Source: Eurosta solidaginis (lineage: Eukaryota; Arthropoda; Insecta; Diptera; Tephritidae). From it: a stretch of DNA of 64,000 nt. Of the stretch, positions 8,069-18,732 are shown piece after piece. A program made the translations under genes and the position numbers. The notes under the pieces are model-generated. The model worked only from the letters and a program-made list of their open reading frames with translations. It was not told the DNA's origin and did not search any database. The stretch is taken from assembly GCF_040869045.1 (NCBI RefSeq), contig NC_090321.1, positions 91,308,603 through 91,372,602 on the forward strand, written 5' to 3'. Numbering within the stretch: position 1 is the stretch's first letter; every line of letters begins with the position of its first letter.

Positions 8069-11000
8069 CGCTTACATTGCGGAACAAGAAATATTTTGCT
8101 CTGATTGATACTGGAGCAAGTATAAGTTTAATCGATAGTGATATAAACGACTTTAAAAAAATTTTGCTGAAGAATCCAATCGAATTTAGTACAATAACTA
8201 AAAATGATATAATTAAATATGAAGTATTGACGGAAGCCCCAACGGAATTTAATCTTCCGAATTATGCAAGAGTTAAGTGGAAAGTAACTCCATTAAAAGG
8301 CAGAAAATATAATTTTATAATAGGCATCGATCTACTCAATTGTTTTAACACAACAATCAATTTAGTGGATGGATGTATAACACTTAATGAAAAAACTACT
8401 TATTTTGAAAGTAACCCATATAAAAATCTTGAAATTCATACGTTAGAAGCAAACAAGTTTGACTGGAGCAGAATAAGACTTGACCACTTAAACAAGGAAG
8501 AAAGAGAGGAGGTTGAAAAAATAATAAAAAGGTTTAAAAACTTATTTTTTAAAGAAGGTGACCAACTAACAAGCACGACGAAGGTTGTACATGAAATTAG
8601 GACGACGACAGACGGACAGATTAACAGCAAATTATATCGATATCCCCCACAACATGAGGCAGAGGTGAGAAAACAAATAAAAGAAATGGAAGAACAAGGA
8701 ATTATAAGAAAAAGTAGCTCACGATATTCTAGCCCATTAATTGTTGTACCCAAAAAAAAGGATAATTCTGGAGAAAGAAAATACAGGATAGTTATAGACT
8801 ACAGAAAATTGAATGAGGTGACAATAGACGATAAATACCCCCTACCAAATATAGACTCTATTTTGGATAAGCTAGGAAAAGCTCAATACTTTACAACACT
8901 TGATCTAGCCAAAGGGTATCACCAGATTCTAATTAGAGAACAGGATAGGGAAAAGACGGCATTCGCCACACCTCATGGCTTATACGAATTAATAAGAATG
9001 CCATTCGGACTAAAAAATGCACCGGCTACATTTCAACGGTTAATGAACGAAACATTACGGGACTTTATTAATAAAACATGTGTAGTGTATCTTGACGATA
9101 TTTTAATATTTAGTACATCCCTTCAAGAGCACGTAAAAACAATAATAGAAATATTCAAAGTGTTAGAAAAAGCAAATTTGAAGATCCAAATCGATAAATG
9201 TAACTTTATGAAGAAGGAGACAGAGTTCTTGGGTCATATATTAACAGAGGAAGGATTAAAACCAAATCCCGATAAAATTAAAGTGATAGAATCATTAAAA
9301 TTGCCCAGAACAGAAAAACAAATAAAAAGTTTTTTAGGCGTTACAGGTTATTACCGCAAGTTCATAAAGGACTACGCGAAGATAGCTCAGCCTATAACAA
9401 AATATTTAAAAAAGAATGTTAAAATTAACTTAAAGGATCCGACCTACGTAGAAGCATTTGAAAAATTAAAAACATTAATAAGTACGCATCCAGTTTTAAG
9501 GTATCCTAATTTTGACAAGCCATTCACACTAACAACTGACGCATCTAATTATGCAATTGGTGCTGTCCTATCACAAGAAGGACACCCTGTGTGCTTCATA
9601 TCTAGAACACTGAATAACCATGAGAAAAATTATTCTGCTACAGATAAAGAATTCTTAGCTATTCTCTGGAGCGTAAATTATTTGAGACCTTATCTCTACG
9701 GAAAAAAGTTTAAAATTTTTACAGATCACCAACCAATTAAATTCCTTCACACCAAATACAAAGGTAAGGACATGTCACCTAGACATCAGAGATGGCTTCT
9801 CAAACTAGGAGAATATGATTTCAATATAGAATATTTGAAAGGAAAGGAAAACCAGGTAGCAGATTTTCTGAGTAGATTGGAAAATAGTGCAGATGATGCG
9901 GAAGAGAAAAAAGTAGATAAAGATGTTAACGAAAGTAGTGGATTGGATTTTGATTTACAGTCAAGCCACTATGAAGCAAATAACATAGAAGATAATGAAA
10001 CGTTAGCAACAATGCACTCAGCAGAAGAAAATTTGCAGGACCATTTCTTTATTAAGGAAGAAATTGTAAATAAGTATAAAATGCAAATAATTTTGACTAA
10101 CAATAAAATTGAAGAAGCTAAATTTTTGCATGGGAAAACAATAATTTTCATAGCAGAAAGTGATTTTGATGTAATGGGCGAAATATTTCGGAAATACATT
10201 ACAAAAGGCAATGTAGGTATATACTCAGAGCTATCAGACTCCAGTTATAACATAGTTCAACAAAAATTGAGAGAATTGTTTTCTAATAATAGGCAGTTAA
10301 AATTTACAAAATGTACAATAAGGGCACAAGACATAGAAACCGAAGTCGAGGCAATAAAACAAATTTCTCTTTACCATGTAAGGGAAAGCATGCATTCGGG
10401 CATAGGGGAAACATACAATAAAATAAGAATTAAAATCTATTACCCAAAGCTAATGGAATTAGTGCAAATGGTAATCAATCAATGCGATTTATGTAAAGGA
10501 GTAAAATATGACCGGTGTCCTATTAAAAACCAATTTCATTACACCGAGACACCATCGGACATAAATGAAATAATACACATAGATACATACGTTATGAAAA
10601 GGTTTCATTTTTTAACGGTAATAGACAAGTTCTCTAAATTTGGGGCAGCGTATTCCCTGAATGACAGAAACCACATATCGATAATCGAACAATTAGAAAA
10701 CCATTTTTCGAAAATAGGAAAACCAAACAAAATAATTGCGGATAATGAATTCAGGACAACACATCTTAAAGAATTTTTAGACCAAGAAGGAGTCCAAATT
10801 CATCTAACCAAACCAAACAGTCATACAGGTACTGCAGATATAGAAAGAATGCATAACTCTATCGCGGAAATTTTTAGAGTTATATATTCTTCAAATAAAA
10901 ATGTGCCAATCAAGCAAATAATGCAAAGAGCTGTTAGAAGTTACAATAATAGGTATCACTCTACTATTAAAAGTACGCCCATAGATGTACAAAGTGGAAA

Positions 11001-11262
11001 AGTTAGTAAAATAAAAATTAAAGAAAATAAGGAGCAAAATAAAAAAAGAGTTATAGAAAAACTAAATAAAAAAAGGGAGGTTTATACCGAAAACAGGAAA
11101 GAAGGATTTATAAAGAATTACAAGGCAGTGAGGCATAAGGAGCAGCCAAAATATAGAAAGAAGAACTTAGAAGGCATACACCCATGCAATATTAAAAGAC
11201 CGCTTAAATTTTCAGATAATGCTGATACTTTTATTGATAATACAATGGACATGCCAAATTAA
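8032..11262 (+). CDS. pol: Errantivirus-like Pol polyprotein (protease, RT, RNase H, integrase)
   Basis: An unbroken frame of about 1,076 codons entered by -1 frameshifting; no initiating ATG is needed. Protease active site DTGAS with Asp at 8107. RT with YRIVIDYRKLN, FTTLDLAKGYHQ, MPFGLKNAPATFQ and the YLDD box at 9088-9099. RNase H with TTDASNYAIGAVL (Asp at 9538) and TDHQPIKF. Integrase with an HHCC zinc region (YHVRESMHSG … QCDLC near 10370-10500), then DDE residues Asp 10582 (HIDTY), Asp 10741 (IADNEF) and Glu 10843 (DIERMHN), with 33 residues between the last two. The Lys-rich C-terminus overlaps the env start by 44 bp. All catalytic residues are present, so the enzyme could be active. 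Confidence 0.93.
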   Translation, partial: FRGTSSDCLPTITLTLRNKKYFALIDTGASISLIDSDINDFKKILLKNPIEFSTITKNDIIKYEVLTEAPTEFNLPNYARVKWKVTPLKGRKYNFIIGIDLLNCFNTTINLVDGCITLNEKTTYFESNPYKNLEIHTLEANKFDWSRIRLDHLNKEEREEVEKIIKRFKNLFFKEGDQLTSTTKVVHEIRTTTDGQINSKLYRYPPQHEAEVRKQIKEMEEQGIIRKSSSRYSSPLIVVPKKKDNSGERKYRIVIDYRKLNEVTIDDKYPLPNIDSILDKLGKAQYFTTLDLAKGYHQILIREQDREKTAFATPHGLYELIRMPFGLKNAPATFQRLMNETLRDFINKTCVVYLDDILIFSTSLQEHVKTIIEIFKVLEKANLKIQIDKCNFMKKETEFLGHILTEEGLKPNPDKIKVIESLKLPRTEKQIKSFLGVTGYYRKFIKDYAKIAQPITKYLKKNVKINLKDPTYVEAFEKLKTLISTHPVLRYPNFDKPFTLTTDASNYAIGAVLSQEGHPVCFISRTLNNHEKNYSATDKEFLAILWSVNYLRPYLYGKKFKIFTDHQPIKFLHTKYKGKDMSPRHQRWLLKLGEYDFNIEYLKGKENQVADFLSRLENSADDAEEKKVDKDVNESSGLDFDLQSSHYEANNIEDNETLATMHSAEENLQDHFFIKEEIVNKYKMQIILTNNKIEEAKFLHGKTIIFIAESDFDVMGEIFRKYITKGNVGIYSELSDSSYNIVQQKLRELFSNNRQLKFTKCTIRAQDIETEVEAIKQISLYHVRESMHSGIGETYNKIRIKIYYPKLMELVQMVINQCDLCKGVKYDRCPIKNQFHYTETPSDINEIIHIDTYVMKRFHFLTVIDKFSKFGAAYSLNDRNHISIIEQLENHFSKIGKPNKIIADNEFRTTHLKEFLDQEGVQIHLTKPNSHTGTADIERMHNSIAEIFRVIYSSNKNVPIKQIMQRAVRSYNNRYHSTIKSTPIDVQSGKVSKIKIKENKEQNKKRVIEKLNKKREVYTENRKEGFIKNYKAVRHKEQPKYRKKNLEGIHPCNIKRPLKFSDNADTFIDNTMDMPN

Positions 11263-12737
11263 CGGACAAATTACTGTAACACAAATAAGGGACGATACAG
11301 GATTCACAGATATAGAAATGAGAGACCAAGAAATAGTTAAGGACACAGAAATAATTCTTCAGATGATTAACATTAGCAAAATAGAGGACATTTTAGACAA
11401 AATAACGGACAATGTAGTGCTAATGAAAGCAAAGTACAAGGAATTACTTCATTTAGAAATAATAGATACGAGAAATAAACTATTAACACTTCGACCAAAA
11501 GTCATGAGACACAAACGGGGACTAGTTAATGGCGTTGGTAGCCTATCGAAATGGATATTCGGCACCATGGATGATGAAGATAGACAGGACATAAAAAAAC
11601 CATCTCTTACAGACAGGAGAAAAAATCAATAAACAGGTAGAAGTAAATAATTATTTCGAAATAGCATTAGAACAGTTAAATAATGTTATTAATAGCGACA
11701 GGATAATATTAGAGAAAGAATTTAATACCATACAAAAAATTATGGATGAGGAATATGAGCGAAGTTTATATTTAGAACAATTAACAAAGATACAATTGTT
11801 AAAGGCTAGAATCGAACAAATACTAGATAGCGTAGTAGCATCCAGATATAATATTATGCATCCCAGCATATTAACAAGTGATGAGATAGTTAGATATGAT
11901 ATTGATTACAATAAATTAAAATATTTACAATCCGGAACAGCATATTTCAATAACACATATTTAGTTCTTAGTATAAAAATTCCCATTACTTTTGTAAATG
12001 TTAAAATTAGATATCTCATACCAATACCTAACAAAGATTATAACGAAATAGATAGTGAAATTGAAAAAATTTTTAAATACGATAATCAAATTTTTAAATT
12101 TGAAGAAAATAAACAATTGAAAAAAATGAAAACAAGCTCACATTGTACATTAACCTCAAACTGTCAATTCTCTAAAAATAAAGAGCTAGAAATAATAGAA
12201 ATAGATTTAGATACAATTCTTGTTAAAAATGCACAAAATTTGTTAATTAATCAAACATGCTCAAAAAATGAAGTTATTCTTAACAAAAATAATCTAATAC
12301 AATACAGAAATTGTTCAATTAAAATTAATGACTACTATTTCTCTAATTCAGAAGAAATCTTCGAAGAAAAAATTGTTTACTATCAATATGAAAAAAGTCA
12401 TAACTTTACACAAAAAATTAAGCTAAGCGATGTAATAAAAATAAATAAATCAAATTTGAGTAGTATTGTAAATTTATATTACCATAGTAAAATTTCATAT
12501 GTATGTATTGCAGTAATAACTTCTTTAATAATATCAATTTTCGTAATTTCAATGATTAAGCATAAACGAGTAATATTAAAACTAAATAGTAGAATTCAGG
12601 AGAATCCTAATCTAAAAGGGGGAGTAGTTATGTATAATGCCAATAACCCCCCAATTACCAATAAATCGTCAACTTATGTAAGTGCAGACTCAGCACAAGA
12701 CGATATCGACAAATTCATATTAAGCATAACAAAATAA
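11219..12737 (+). pseudogene. env: Errantivirus-like env (F-type), one frame break
   Basis: ATG at 11219 starts a hydrophobic signal peptide (LILLLIIQW). A furin-like site RHKR at 11507-11518 is followed by a Gly-rich fusion-peptide-like stretch (GLVNGVGSLSKW), the layout of insect retrovirus and baculovirus F proteins. The frame changes within a seven-A run at about 11592-11598. The first ORF then ends at 11632, while the rest of Env (coiled-coil region, Cys-rich ectodomain, one transmembrane helix near 12485-12555 with a basic cytoplasmic tail) lies in the next frame. The C-terminal 35 residues are encoded inside the 3' LTR. A one-base homopolymer change can be real or a sequencing or assembly error. 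Confidence 0.82.
12616..12625 (+). promoter_or_regulatory. Polypurine tract of provirus
   Basis: The AAAAGGGGGAGT run lies immediately before the 3' LTR start AGTTATG (12626). It is the expected plus-strand primer and fixes the LTR boundary. Confidence 0.75.
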
Positions 12738-13034
12738 ATAAAAGTAACTTCCGGTCCAATTCAAAATTATAATCATTGCAAAATTTAAGTAAACAATTCC
12801 GGTTAATTAGTAGTAAGCATTTTCACCATTGTTTTAAACAAACAATTCAGGCTAATTAGTAGTAAGCATTTTAACCATTGTACATTTACGCTTTCTTTTA
12901 ATTTGAATAAAGAAAAGAATTCAGTTTGGTTTTGAAGTCTCTTGAGTTAAAGTCTAGTTCTCGGTTGTTATTTATTTAAGCCGTTGCCTTTGGTATTTTT
13001 TAAAAAACCCGCTTGCCGCAACCACGACGAAATT
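12626..13034 (+). repeat. 3' LTR of errantivirus-like provirus
   Basis: 409 bp, apparently identical to 6062-6470. It is followed by the CGGG target duplication at 13035-13038. Its start is within env coding sequence; the env stop is at 12735-12737. Confidence 0.92.
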
Positions 13035-13038
13035 CGGG

Positions 13039-13900
13039 TGTGCAGGTCGATGGTATCAATATCGCCAGGATACGCCAGTAATTGCACGCTCTTATAGAAT
13101 ATTGTTCCAGAGCGGTTAAGTTCTGCAGCTAGTGTTGTTTTCTCTAGCATCAAATTAAAGAAATCGCACGGAAGGGGTCTCCCTGTCTGAAACCTCGTTT
13201 AGTTTCGAGTTGTTCGGAGAGGTCGTTCCCGACTCTGACTGAGCTTATGGTATTGCTCAACGTAATTTTTCGCAGTCAAAATATAAGCATCTTCTCTTTA
13301 TGCTGTCGAAAGCGGATTTTAAAACCACGAAGAGGTGATGTGTGGTAGTTACTTTTTCGCGGGTTTTTCCAAAGTTTGCTGCATAGTGAAAATCTGGTCG
13401 ATAAAAGATTTACCAGGTTTAGAGCCGTTCTGATAAGGTCCAATCAGTCGACTCACAGTGAATTTCAATATTTTACACAATTCGAAATAGTTGGCGCAGC
13501 TACAGGATTCTCGTTCTTGTGGACTGAGCAAAGAACACTTAGACTTCAATCGTCAGACATGCACTCGTCCGGCCATACTTTGCAAAGAAGCTGATGCATG
13601 TAGCTTTTTTTTCTTTCGGTTGCAACGAGTTTTTCTCCATTGTACCAGCTGTTTTTCCGTGGTCGCTGGTAACCAATTTTTTCTTCGGGGGCTGTACGAA
13701 ATGCTTTAGAGATATGCTCCCACCTCTCCTGCATTCACGGTTGACTTGTGATCTCAGGGAGCATGTGTGAGGATCAAGTTGCGAAATCAGTGGCAGTCTT
13801 TTGCCTGCGACGAGATATTGGTACGAGTCGGTATTGGGACCTCGAACCGGGCACACATCTAAAACAATGAAGACATTCCGTCCGTCTATCAAACCTTGGT
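13039..13900 (-). pseudogene. Dead LINE reverse transcriptase (5' side of the provirus target)
   Basis: Read on the minus strand, fragments in several frames include GPYQNGSKPGKSFIDQIFTM (near 13450-13375), a LKSAFDSIKR block (near 13310) and AYPGDIDTIDLHTR (near 13060), where live relatives have YADDID. These are RT fingers and palm motifs of an endonuclease/RT-type non-LTR element. Loss of the first catalytic Asp of ADD, plus frameshifts, shows it was dead before or independent of the provirus. The remaining C-terminal part is at 5861-6057. Confidence 0.72.
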
Positions 13901-13920
13901 ATTGTGTGTATTTCGATTTA

Positions 13921-14235
13921 AGATTTAATGATGAGCTGTACGAGCTTTACCCTGACATCAACATAGTTCAGCGAATTAAAACGTACCGGCTAGGCTGGCC
14001 GGACCATGTTATGCGAATGAAAGATGACGCTTCGCCTAAGAAAATATTTTGATCGGAACCCGCCTATGTAAACAGGGTGGCCCAGTTAGCTGGAAGGACC
14101 AAGTGGAAAACGATTTAAACTCCCTTTGTGTGACCAATTAGCGCCAGTTATCAGAGCGAAGAAAAGACTGGCACGCCTTGTTGGATGCCCGTAACCGTTT
14201 GAACGGTTAAGCGCCAATTAAGTAAGTAAGTATTT
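13921..14235 (+). pseudogene. LINE 3' end (plus strand) with TAAG repeat tail
   Basis: The plus-strand translation gives LYELYPDINIVQRIKTYRLG, then a GWPDHVMRM block and AGRTKWK, the C-terminal region that follows RT in many insect non-LTR elements. It ends in AAGTAAGTAAGT at about 14219-14231. The same tail is found at 63480-63630. Orientation is opposite to 13039-13900, so this is a separate fragment lying tail-in beside it. A 3' end with short tandem repeats in place of poly(A) suggests an RTE-like tail mechanism, which is only a guess. Confidence 0.65.
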
Positions 14236-14481
14236 CGATTGGGGGGTGAGGCAGCGCTCGTATGTACGTTCTAAGCGTTCATTGAAAGTGTATTTTACCT
14301 TATCGTCTTAGCATAAATCAGCGAACAAAACTTTAGGGAAAAATCAATATTCTGGTAAGAAGGCTAAAAGACAGCCAAAACTCGGTGTTTTTTACAATTT
14401 TTTGGAAGTTTTTGCGGTCATAACTTTAGACATAAAGGAGAAGTCCATATTTTCCATCGTACCATATCTGATCTTTCTACA
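14236..14481. other. Unassigned spacer
   Basis: No recognisable coding or structural signal. It may include 5' untranslated sequence of LINE B. Confidence 0.4.
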
Positions 14482-14886
14482 ATGAAAATAACGCTAGAAG
14501 TCGATCGTAATGCACGTAGTCTTAATTTACAGAAACTTGATTACATGAACCCAATTTTGCAAAATACAAAAATTGACATACTTTGTGTGACTGAGACTTG
14601 GTTTAGAGAGGATATTGAGGATGAATTTTATAAACTACACTCTTACACATTGGCACAGAATGATAGGAAAACCGGGGCAAGAGGTGGAGGTGTTGCCATA
14701 TATTGTAAAACATCGCTGAGACATCAGGTTATCTTCAAATCCAACGAAAATGATCCTGTTAAGTACTTGATTATAGAAGTTAGTGATGCATTAAAGAAGT
14801 GTTTAGTTGTGTGTGTGTACAACCCCAGTAAATTCCATAAGCTTGACAATTATTTCCTAAAATTGTCTGAATTTATATACATTTAA
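14482..14886 (+). pseudogene. LINE B, endonuclease N-terminal half
   Basis: An AP-like endonuclease start, with DILCVTETWFRED (the metal-binding Glu of TETW), GGGVAIYCK and CVVCVYNPS-type blocks, ending at KLSEFIYI where LINE A is inserted. The domain resumes after LINE A at about 18307 with the VCGDFN motif, so 14482-14886 and 18307 onward are one element. This is the jockey/CR1-type ORF2 endonuclease. ORF1 is not seen, so the element is 5'-truncated or its ORF1 has decayed. Confidence 0.83.
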
Positions 14887-14949
14887 CTTGACCAATAATT
14901 GCACTGACAGTGGACATGTGCGATGCATTTTGAGTCAAATTTGTAAAAG

Positions 14950-16806
14950 TCATAACAGATTAAATATGCGTCACTTAAATGTGCGGAGTCTTACGACTCA
15001 GAAACTTGATTAACTTTCGTATTTATTTGCCGATCAAAATATTTATTTAATTTACCTTACGGAAACCTGGTTCAGATACAACGTTAATGATGATTCTTAT
15101 TCTATAAATAAATATGTACTGCTGAGGAATGACAGAAAAGATAACATTCGTGGTGGTGGTGTTGCAATTTACTGCAAAGATGTTTTAAATCCAAAAGTGG
15201 TTTATCGTTCAGAGCATGCAAACGAGGTTGAATGTATTTTTATTGAAATAGGCGATGCCAGTACAAAGTGTTTTGTGGCATGTGTTTATAACCCCAATAG
15301 GTCTAACGATTTAACACACCTTTTTCACAAAATAACAGAGTTTTCTTTAAATTATGACCACGTCATTATTTGTGGAGATTTTAACGTAGATCCGCTTAAC
15401 TGTGATTCCCGTAGTAAAAGTATTATTAATAATTTTCAGGCGTGTGACTTAAAAATTATAAATAAATTTGCAAACCGTTTTGCTCCTAATAGTAATTATA
15501 TCAATCATACTGACCAGCTTCCGATGGATGGTATCTCTGACCATGAAATGCTCTTCTTGTGCTATGATTTGAAATTTAATACAGCAGAGCCCGAATCTGT
15601 CATAACCTACAGAAATTACAAAGCTGTTAATATGGAACTTCTTAATGAAGAAGCCTCTCGTCTTGATTGGAAAGGCTGCTTGTCCATTTCAAATTTGGAC
15701 GAGAAGGTAAAATATTTTAATAACCTGGTTTGGTACCTTTTCGATAGATTTGTTCCGCTAAAATCTTTTAAAATCCAGGGCCATAAAAAGCCCTGGTTCA
15801 CACCGGAGGTTTTGAAACACATAAAAAACGGGAGAGGGCTTACAGGGAGTGGAAGAGATATCGCGATGATAAGCACTGGGAAGATTACCGCCTTCTGAGA
15901 AATCAAGCTACCCTTTTCATTCGGAATGCTAAAGTAGCATACCTGAATATTAAATTTAATACAAATTTGCCAACGAGAATGCTCTGGAAAAATCTTCGAT
16001 CTTTCGGAGTCTGTAAAAAGCATAACATTGAATACAGCCACGACCCAAATGTTATGAACTCTTATTTCTTGTGTGGTAATACAAACAATATTGAAAAAAA
16101 TAATGATGTGAATAAGAATGATATCGATGACAGAATCGCTGTAACCTGTGTAGACAGAAGACTGGATATAAGTGCCTTTGATTTTTCAGTGGTCACCGAA
16201 AGCGATGTGCTGGATGCTATTTTTGCTATAAAGTCTAATGCCGTGGGAATTGACGGTATTAGCATACGATTTATAAAACTGATTCTACCTTACGCCACCG
16301 CTTCGCTAACACATATCTTTAATTTCTCAATTATGTCCAGTAGGTTTCCTAGTCAATGGAAAATTGCAAATATTATTCCGGTTCCTAAAACGAGGTCTCC
16401 GTGTTCTTACAAAGAATTTAGACCAATAAGTCTGTTACCTGCCTTATCTAAGGTGTTTGAGAAGCTATTAGCAATGCAAATAACTCAGTCGGGATTTAGA
16501 AGGGGGCATAGTTGTGCAACATCTATGCTTAAGATTCTTGAAGATATACGTCCGGCCTTTGACAATAATGAACTTACCGTGCTCGTGTTTTTGGATTTCT
16601 CAAGAGCTTTTGACATGGTTGATTTTGAAGTACTAATTCACAAACTTGAAACTAGTTTTAACTTCAGCCCATATGCCATAAAGTTAGTGCAAAGCTACCT
16701 CTGTAACCGGTTTCAACAAGTAAAATGTGCTGATAAAGTCTCAAATTTAAATTCCATAAAATCTGGTGTTCCGCAAGGATCTATCCTAGGTCCAATACTC
16801 TTTACG
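14950..16806 (+). pseudogene. LINE A endonuclease and RT N-terminal half
   Basis: Endonuclease blocks in order: LTETWFRYN, GGGVAIYCK, FVACVYNPNR, IICGDFNVDPLN, DGISDHEMLF (catalytic SDHE). Then the PWFTPEV linker, RT NAVGIDGIS, FRPISLLPALSKVFEKLL, SGFRRGHSCATS, FLDFSRAFDMVD and SGVPQGSILGPILF. Frame breaks include a stop in the start region (about 15008), a stop at 15896-15898 and a short deletion before the SGFRRGH block. The coding frame stops at the SINE target site (16794-16806). Confidence 0.88.
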
Positions 16807-17177
16807 GACGGCCACCGTGGTGTGATGGTAGCGTGCTCCGCCTATCATTCCGTATGCCCTGGGTTCAACTCCCGGGCAAAGCAACATCAAAATTTTAGAA
16901 ATAAGATTTTTCAATTAGAAGAAAATTTTTCTAAGCGGGGTCGCCCCTCGGCAGTGTCTGGCAAGCGCTCCGATTGTATTTCTGCCATGAAAAGCTCTCA
17001 GTGAAAACTCATCTGCCTTGCAGATGCCGTTCGGAGTCGGCATAAAACATGTAGGTCCCGTCCGGCCAATTTGTAGGGAAAAATCAAGAGGAGCACGACG
17101 CAAATTGGAAGAGAAGCTCGGCCTTAGATCTCTTCGGAGGTTATCGCGCCTTACATTTATTTTTTTTTTTTTTTTTT
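16807..17177 (+). mobile_element. tRNA-derived SINE, copy 1 (13-bp TSD)
   Basis: The tRNA-like head GGCCACCGTGGTGTGATGG contains a box A-like segment. A perfect box B GGTTCAACTCC lies near 16862-16872. A non-tRNA body of about 260 bp and a T-rich tail follow. The flanking duplication AATACTCTTTACG is at 16794-16806 and 17178-17190. It splits the RT of LINE A. Open frames across it are chance. Confidence 0.92.
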
Positions 17178-18306
17178 AATACTCTTTACGCTTTTTATTA
17201 ATGACATAGTCGCCTGTTGTCGCAATGCTTCCATTCATCTTTATGCCGATGATACTCAAATATACATGTCTCGTCCAATTGGTCTTTCCGAAGACTTATT
17301 TTTCAGGCTGAATGAAGATTTAGCACGCATAGGAGAGTGGGCTCAATTTAATAAACTTTCTCTTAATGCAACTAAATCAAAGGCAATAGCAATATCGAAC
17401 ACCTCGTATGACTTAAACAACCTTCCTGAAATTATGCTTAATGGAGACAAAATATTCTTTCACGATGTGGTTACCAATTTAGGATTTAAAATCAACTCCA
17501 CTCTGACTTGCGTTGATCATATGAACCTTGTCATTGGTAAAATTTATAGGTCTCTACGAAGTTTATACATAACTGCCTATTTGTTGCCGCGAGACACCAA
17601 GATGAAGCTGGTGAAATCTCTTATTGTACCTCATATTTCCTACAGCGAATTTATATACGGTAACCTTGACTCGATATCGCTAAACAAATTACAATTGGCC
17701 TTAAACAATGCGGCCCGGTTCATTTTTTCTAAAAGGAAGTATGATCATATATCTTCATTTTCTACACAAATCCTCGGATGCGATGTATATAATTTCTTAA
17801 AAATGAGAAATCTTTGCTTCTTGCATAAGCTATTGTATTCCCAAAATCCACCTTACTTATTTAAAAAACTAAAGTTGTGTCAGTCTACTAGAACTATGAA
17901 TCTTTTGGTTCCGAACTTTAGGTACTCATCATCATCCAGAATGTCCTTTGTCAGTTCAATCCGTCTATGGAACTCACTTCCGTCTAAGATAAAAGCTATA
18001 CGAAAAGCGGGATGTTTCAAACAAGCAGTAATAAATTTCCTCAGCTCTTAACTTATCCTAAACGATAGTTCGATCTTTGATTCTTAATCTGTGTACCGAA
18101 AATGTTTTTGTGTTAAAATGTATAATGCTATTTTTAAGATATTAATGTTATTAGTATTATTATGGTTTTCTTTGTATTATTTCTTTGGAATTATATTTAT
18201 ATGTGTCATATTTCCTTTGTAATCTTTAAGACTGATTGATGTACTACCTAAAAGACTTTAGTCTTACTTGTACAAATTGTTTATACAAATAAATAAATAA
18301 ATAAAT
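17178..18306 (+). pseudogene. LINE A RT C-terminal half, thumb region and 3' end
   Basis: RT resumes with FINDIVACC and LYADDTQIY (catalytic YADD near 17242-17253). It then runs to a stop at 18049-18051 through the conserved C-terminal region (LTCVDHMNLVIGKIYRSLR, NNAARFIFSKRKYDHISSF). About 250 bp of untranslated sequence and an AAAT-repeat tail follow. This half has no stop, so the SINE is the main lesion here. Confidence 0.87.
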
Positions 18307-18345
18307 ATGAACATATTTTGGTCTGTGGTGACTTTAACACAGACC
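18307..18345 (+). pseudogene. LINE B endonuclease, short middle segment
   Basis: It encodes YEHILVCGDFNTDLLNN, the catalytic GDFN motif that continues the endonuclease interrupted at 14886. It is bounded on the left by the LINE A tail and on the right by SINE copy 2. Confidence 0.8.
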
Positions 18346-18356
18346 TATTAAACAAT

Positions 18357-18721
18357 TGGCGGCCACCGTGGTGTGATGGTAGCGTGCTCCGCCTATCACG
18401 CCGTATGCCCTGGGTTCAACTCCTGGGCAAAGCAACATCAAAATTTTAGAAATAAGATTTTTCAATTAGAAGACAATTTTTCTAAGCGGGGTCGCCCCTC
18501 GGCAGTGTCTGGCAAGCGCTCCGATTGTATTTCTGCCATGAAAAGCTCTCAGTGAAAACTCATCTGCCTTGCAGATGCCGTTCGGAGTCGGCATAAAACA
18601 TGTAGGTCCCGTCCGGCCAATTTGTAGGGAAAAATCAAGAGGAGCACGACGCAAATTGGAAGAGAAGCTCGGCCTTAGATCTCTTCGGAGGTTATCGCGC
18701 CTTACATTTTTTTTTTTTTTT
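18357..18721 (+). mobile_element. tRNA-derived SINE, copy 2 (11-bp TSD)
   Basis: Same family as copy 1, with GGTTCAACTCC as box B. The target duplication TATTAAACAAT is at 18346-18356 and 18722-18732. It is inserted in the endonuclease of LINE B and is very similar to copy 1, so both are fairly young. Confidence 0.92.
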
Positions 18722-18732
18722 TATTAAACAAT

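Larger units (their letters stand above)
6062..13034 (+). mobile_element. Full-length errantivirus-like (Ty3/gypsy with env) provirus
   Basis: A 6,973-bp element with 409-bp LTRs at both ends that look identical by eye, a 4-bp target duplication, a tRNA-Ser-type primer site, 5' leader repeats, gag, pol in the -1 frame, env, and a polypurine tract. Domain order protease-RT-RNase H-integrase followed by env is that of the Drosophila gypsy/17.6/ZAM group (Errantivirus). Identical LTRs imply recent insertion. The target is a dead minus-strand LINE. gag and pol are open; env carries one frame break. Overall this is the youngest element in the window. Confidence 0.93.
14887..18306 (+). mobile_element. 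LINE A (jockey/CR1-like) inserted into LINE B
   Basis: It contains its own endonuclease (from about 14950), RT and C-terminal domain, and ends with an (AAAT)n tail at 18284-18306. On both sides the flanking sequence is a split endonuclease ORF of LINE B (14482-14886 and 18307 onward). This demonstrates insertion into a related element. It is itself interrupted by a SINE at 16807-17177. Confidence 0.85.

Noticed and set aside
16796..17103. Open frames across the SINE copies (about 60-62 codons, also at 18373, 18466, 47250, 51420)
   Set aside because: They recur only because the SINE sequence recurs; the region is tRNA-derived and noncoding.
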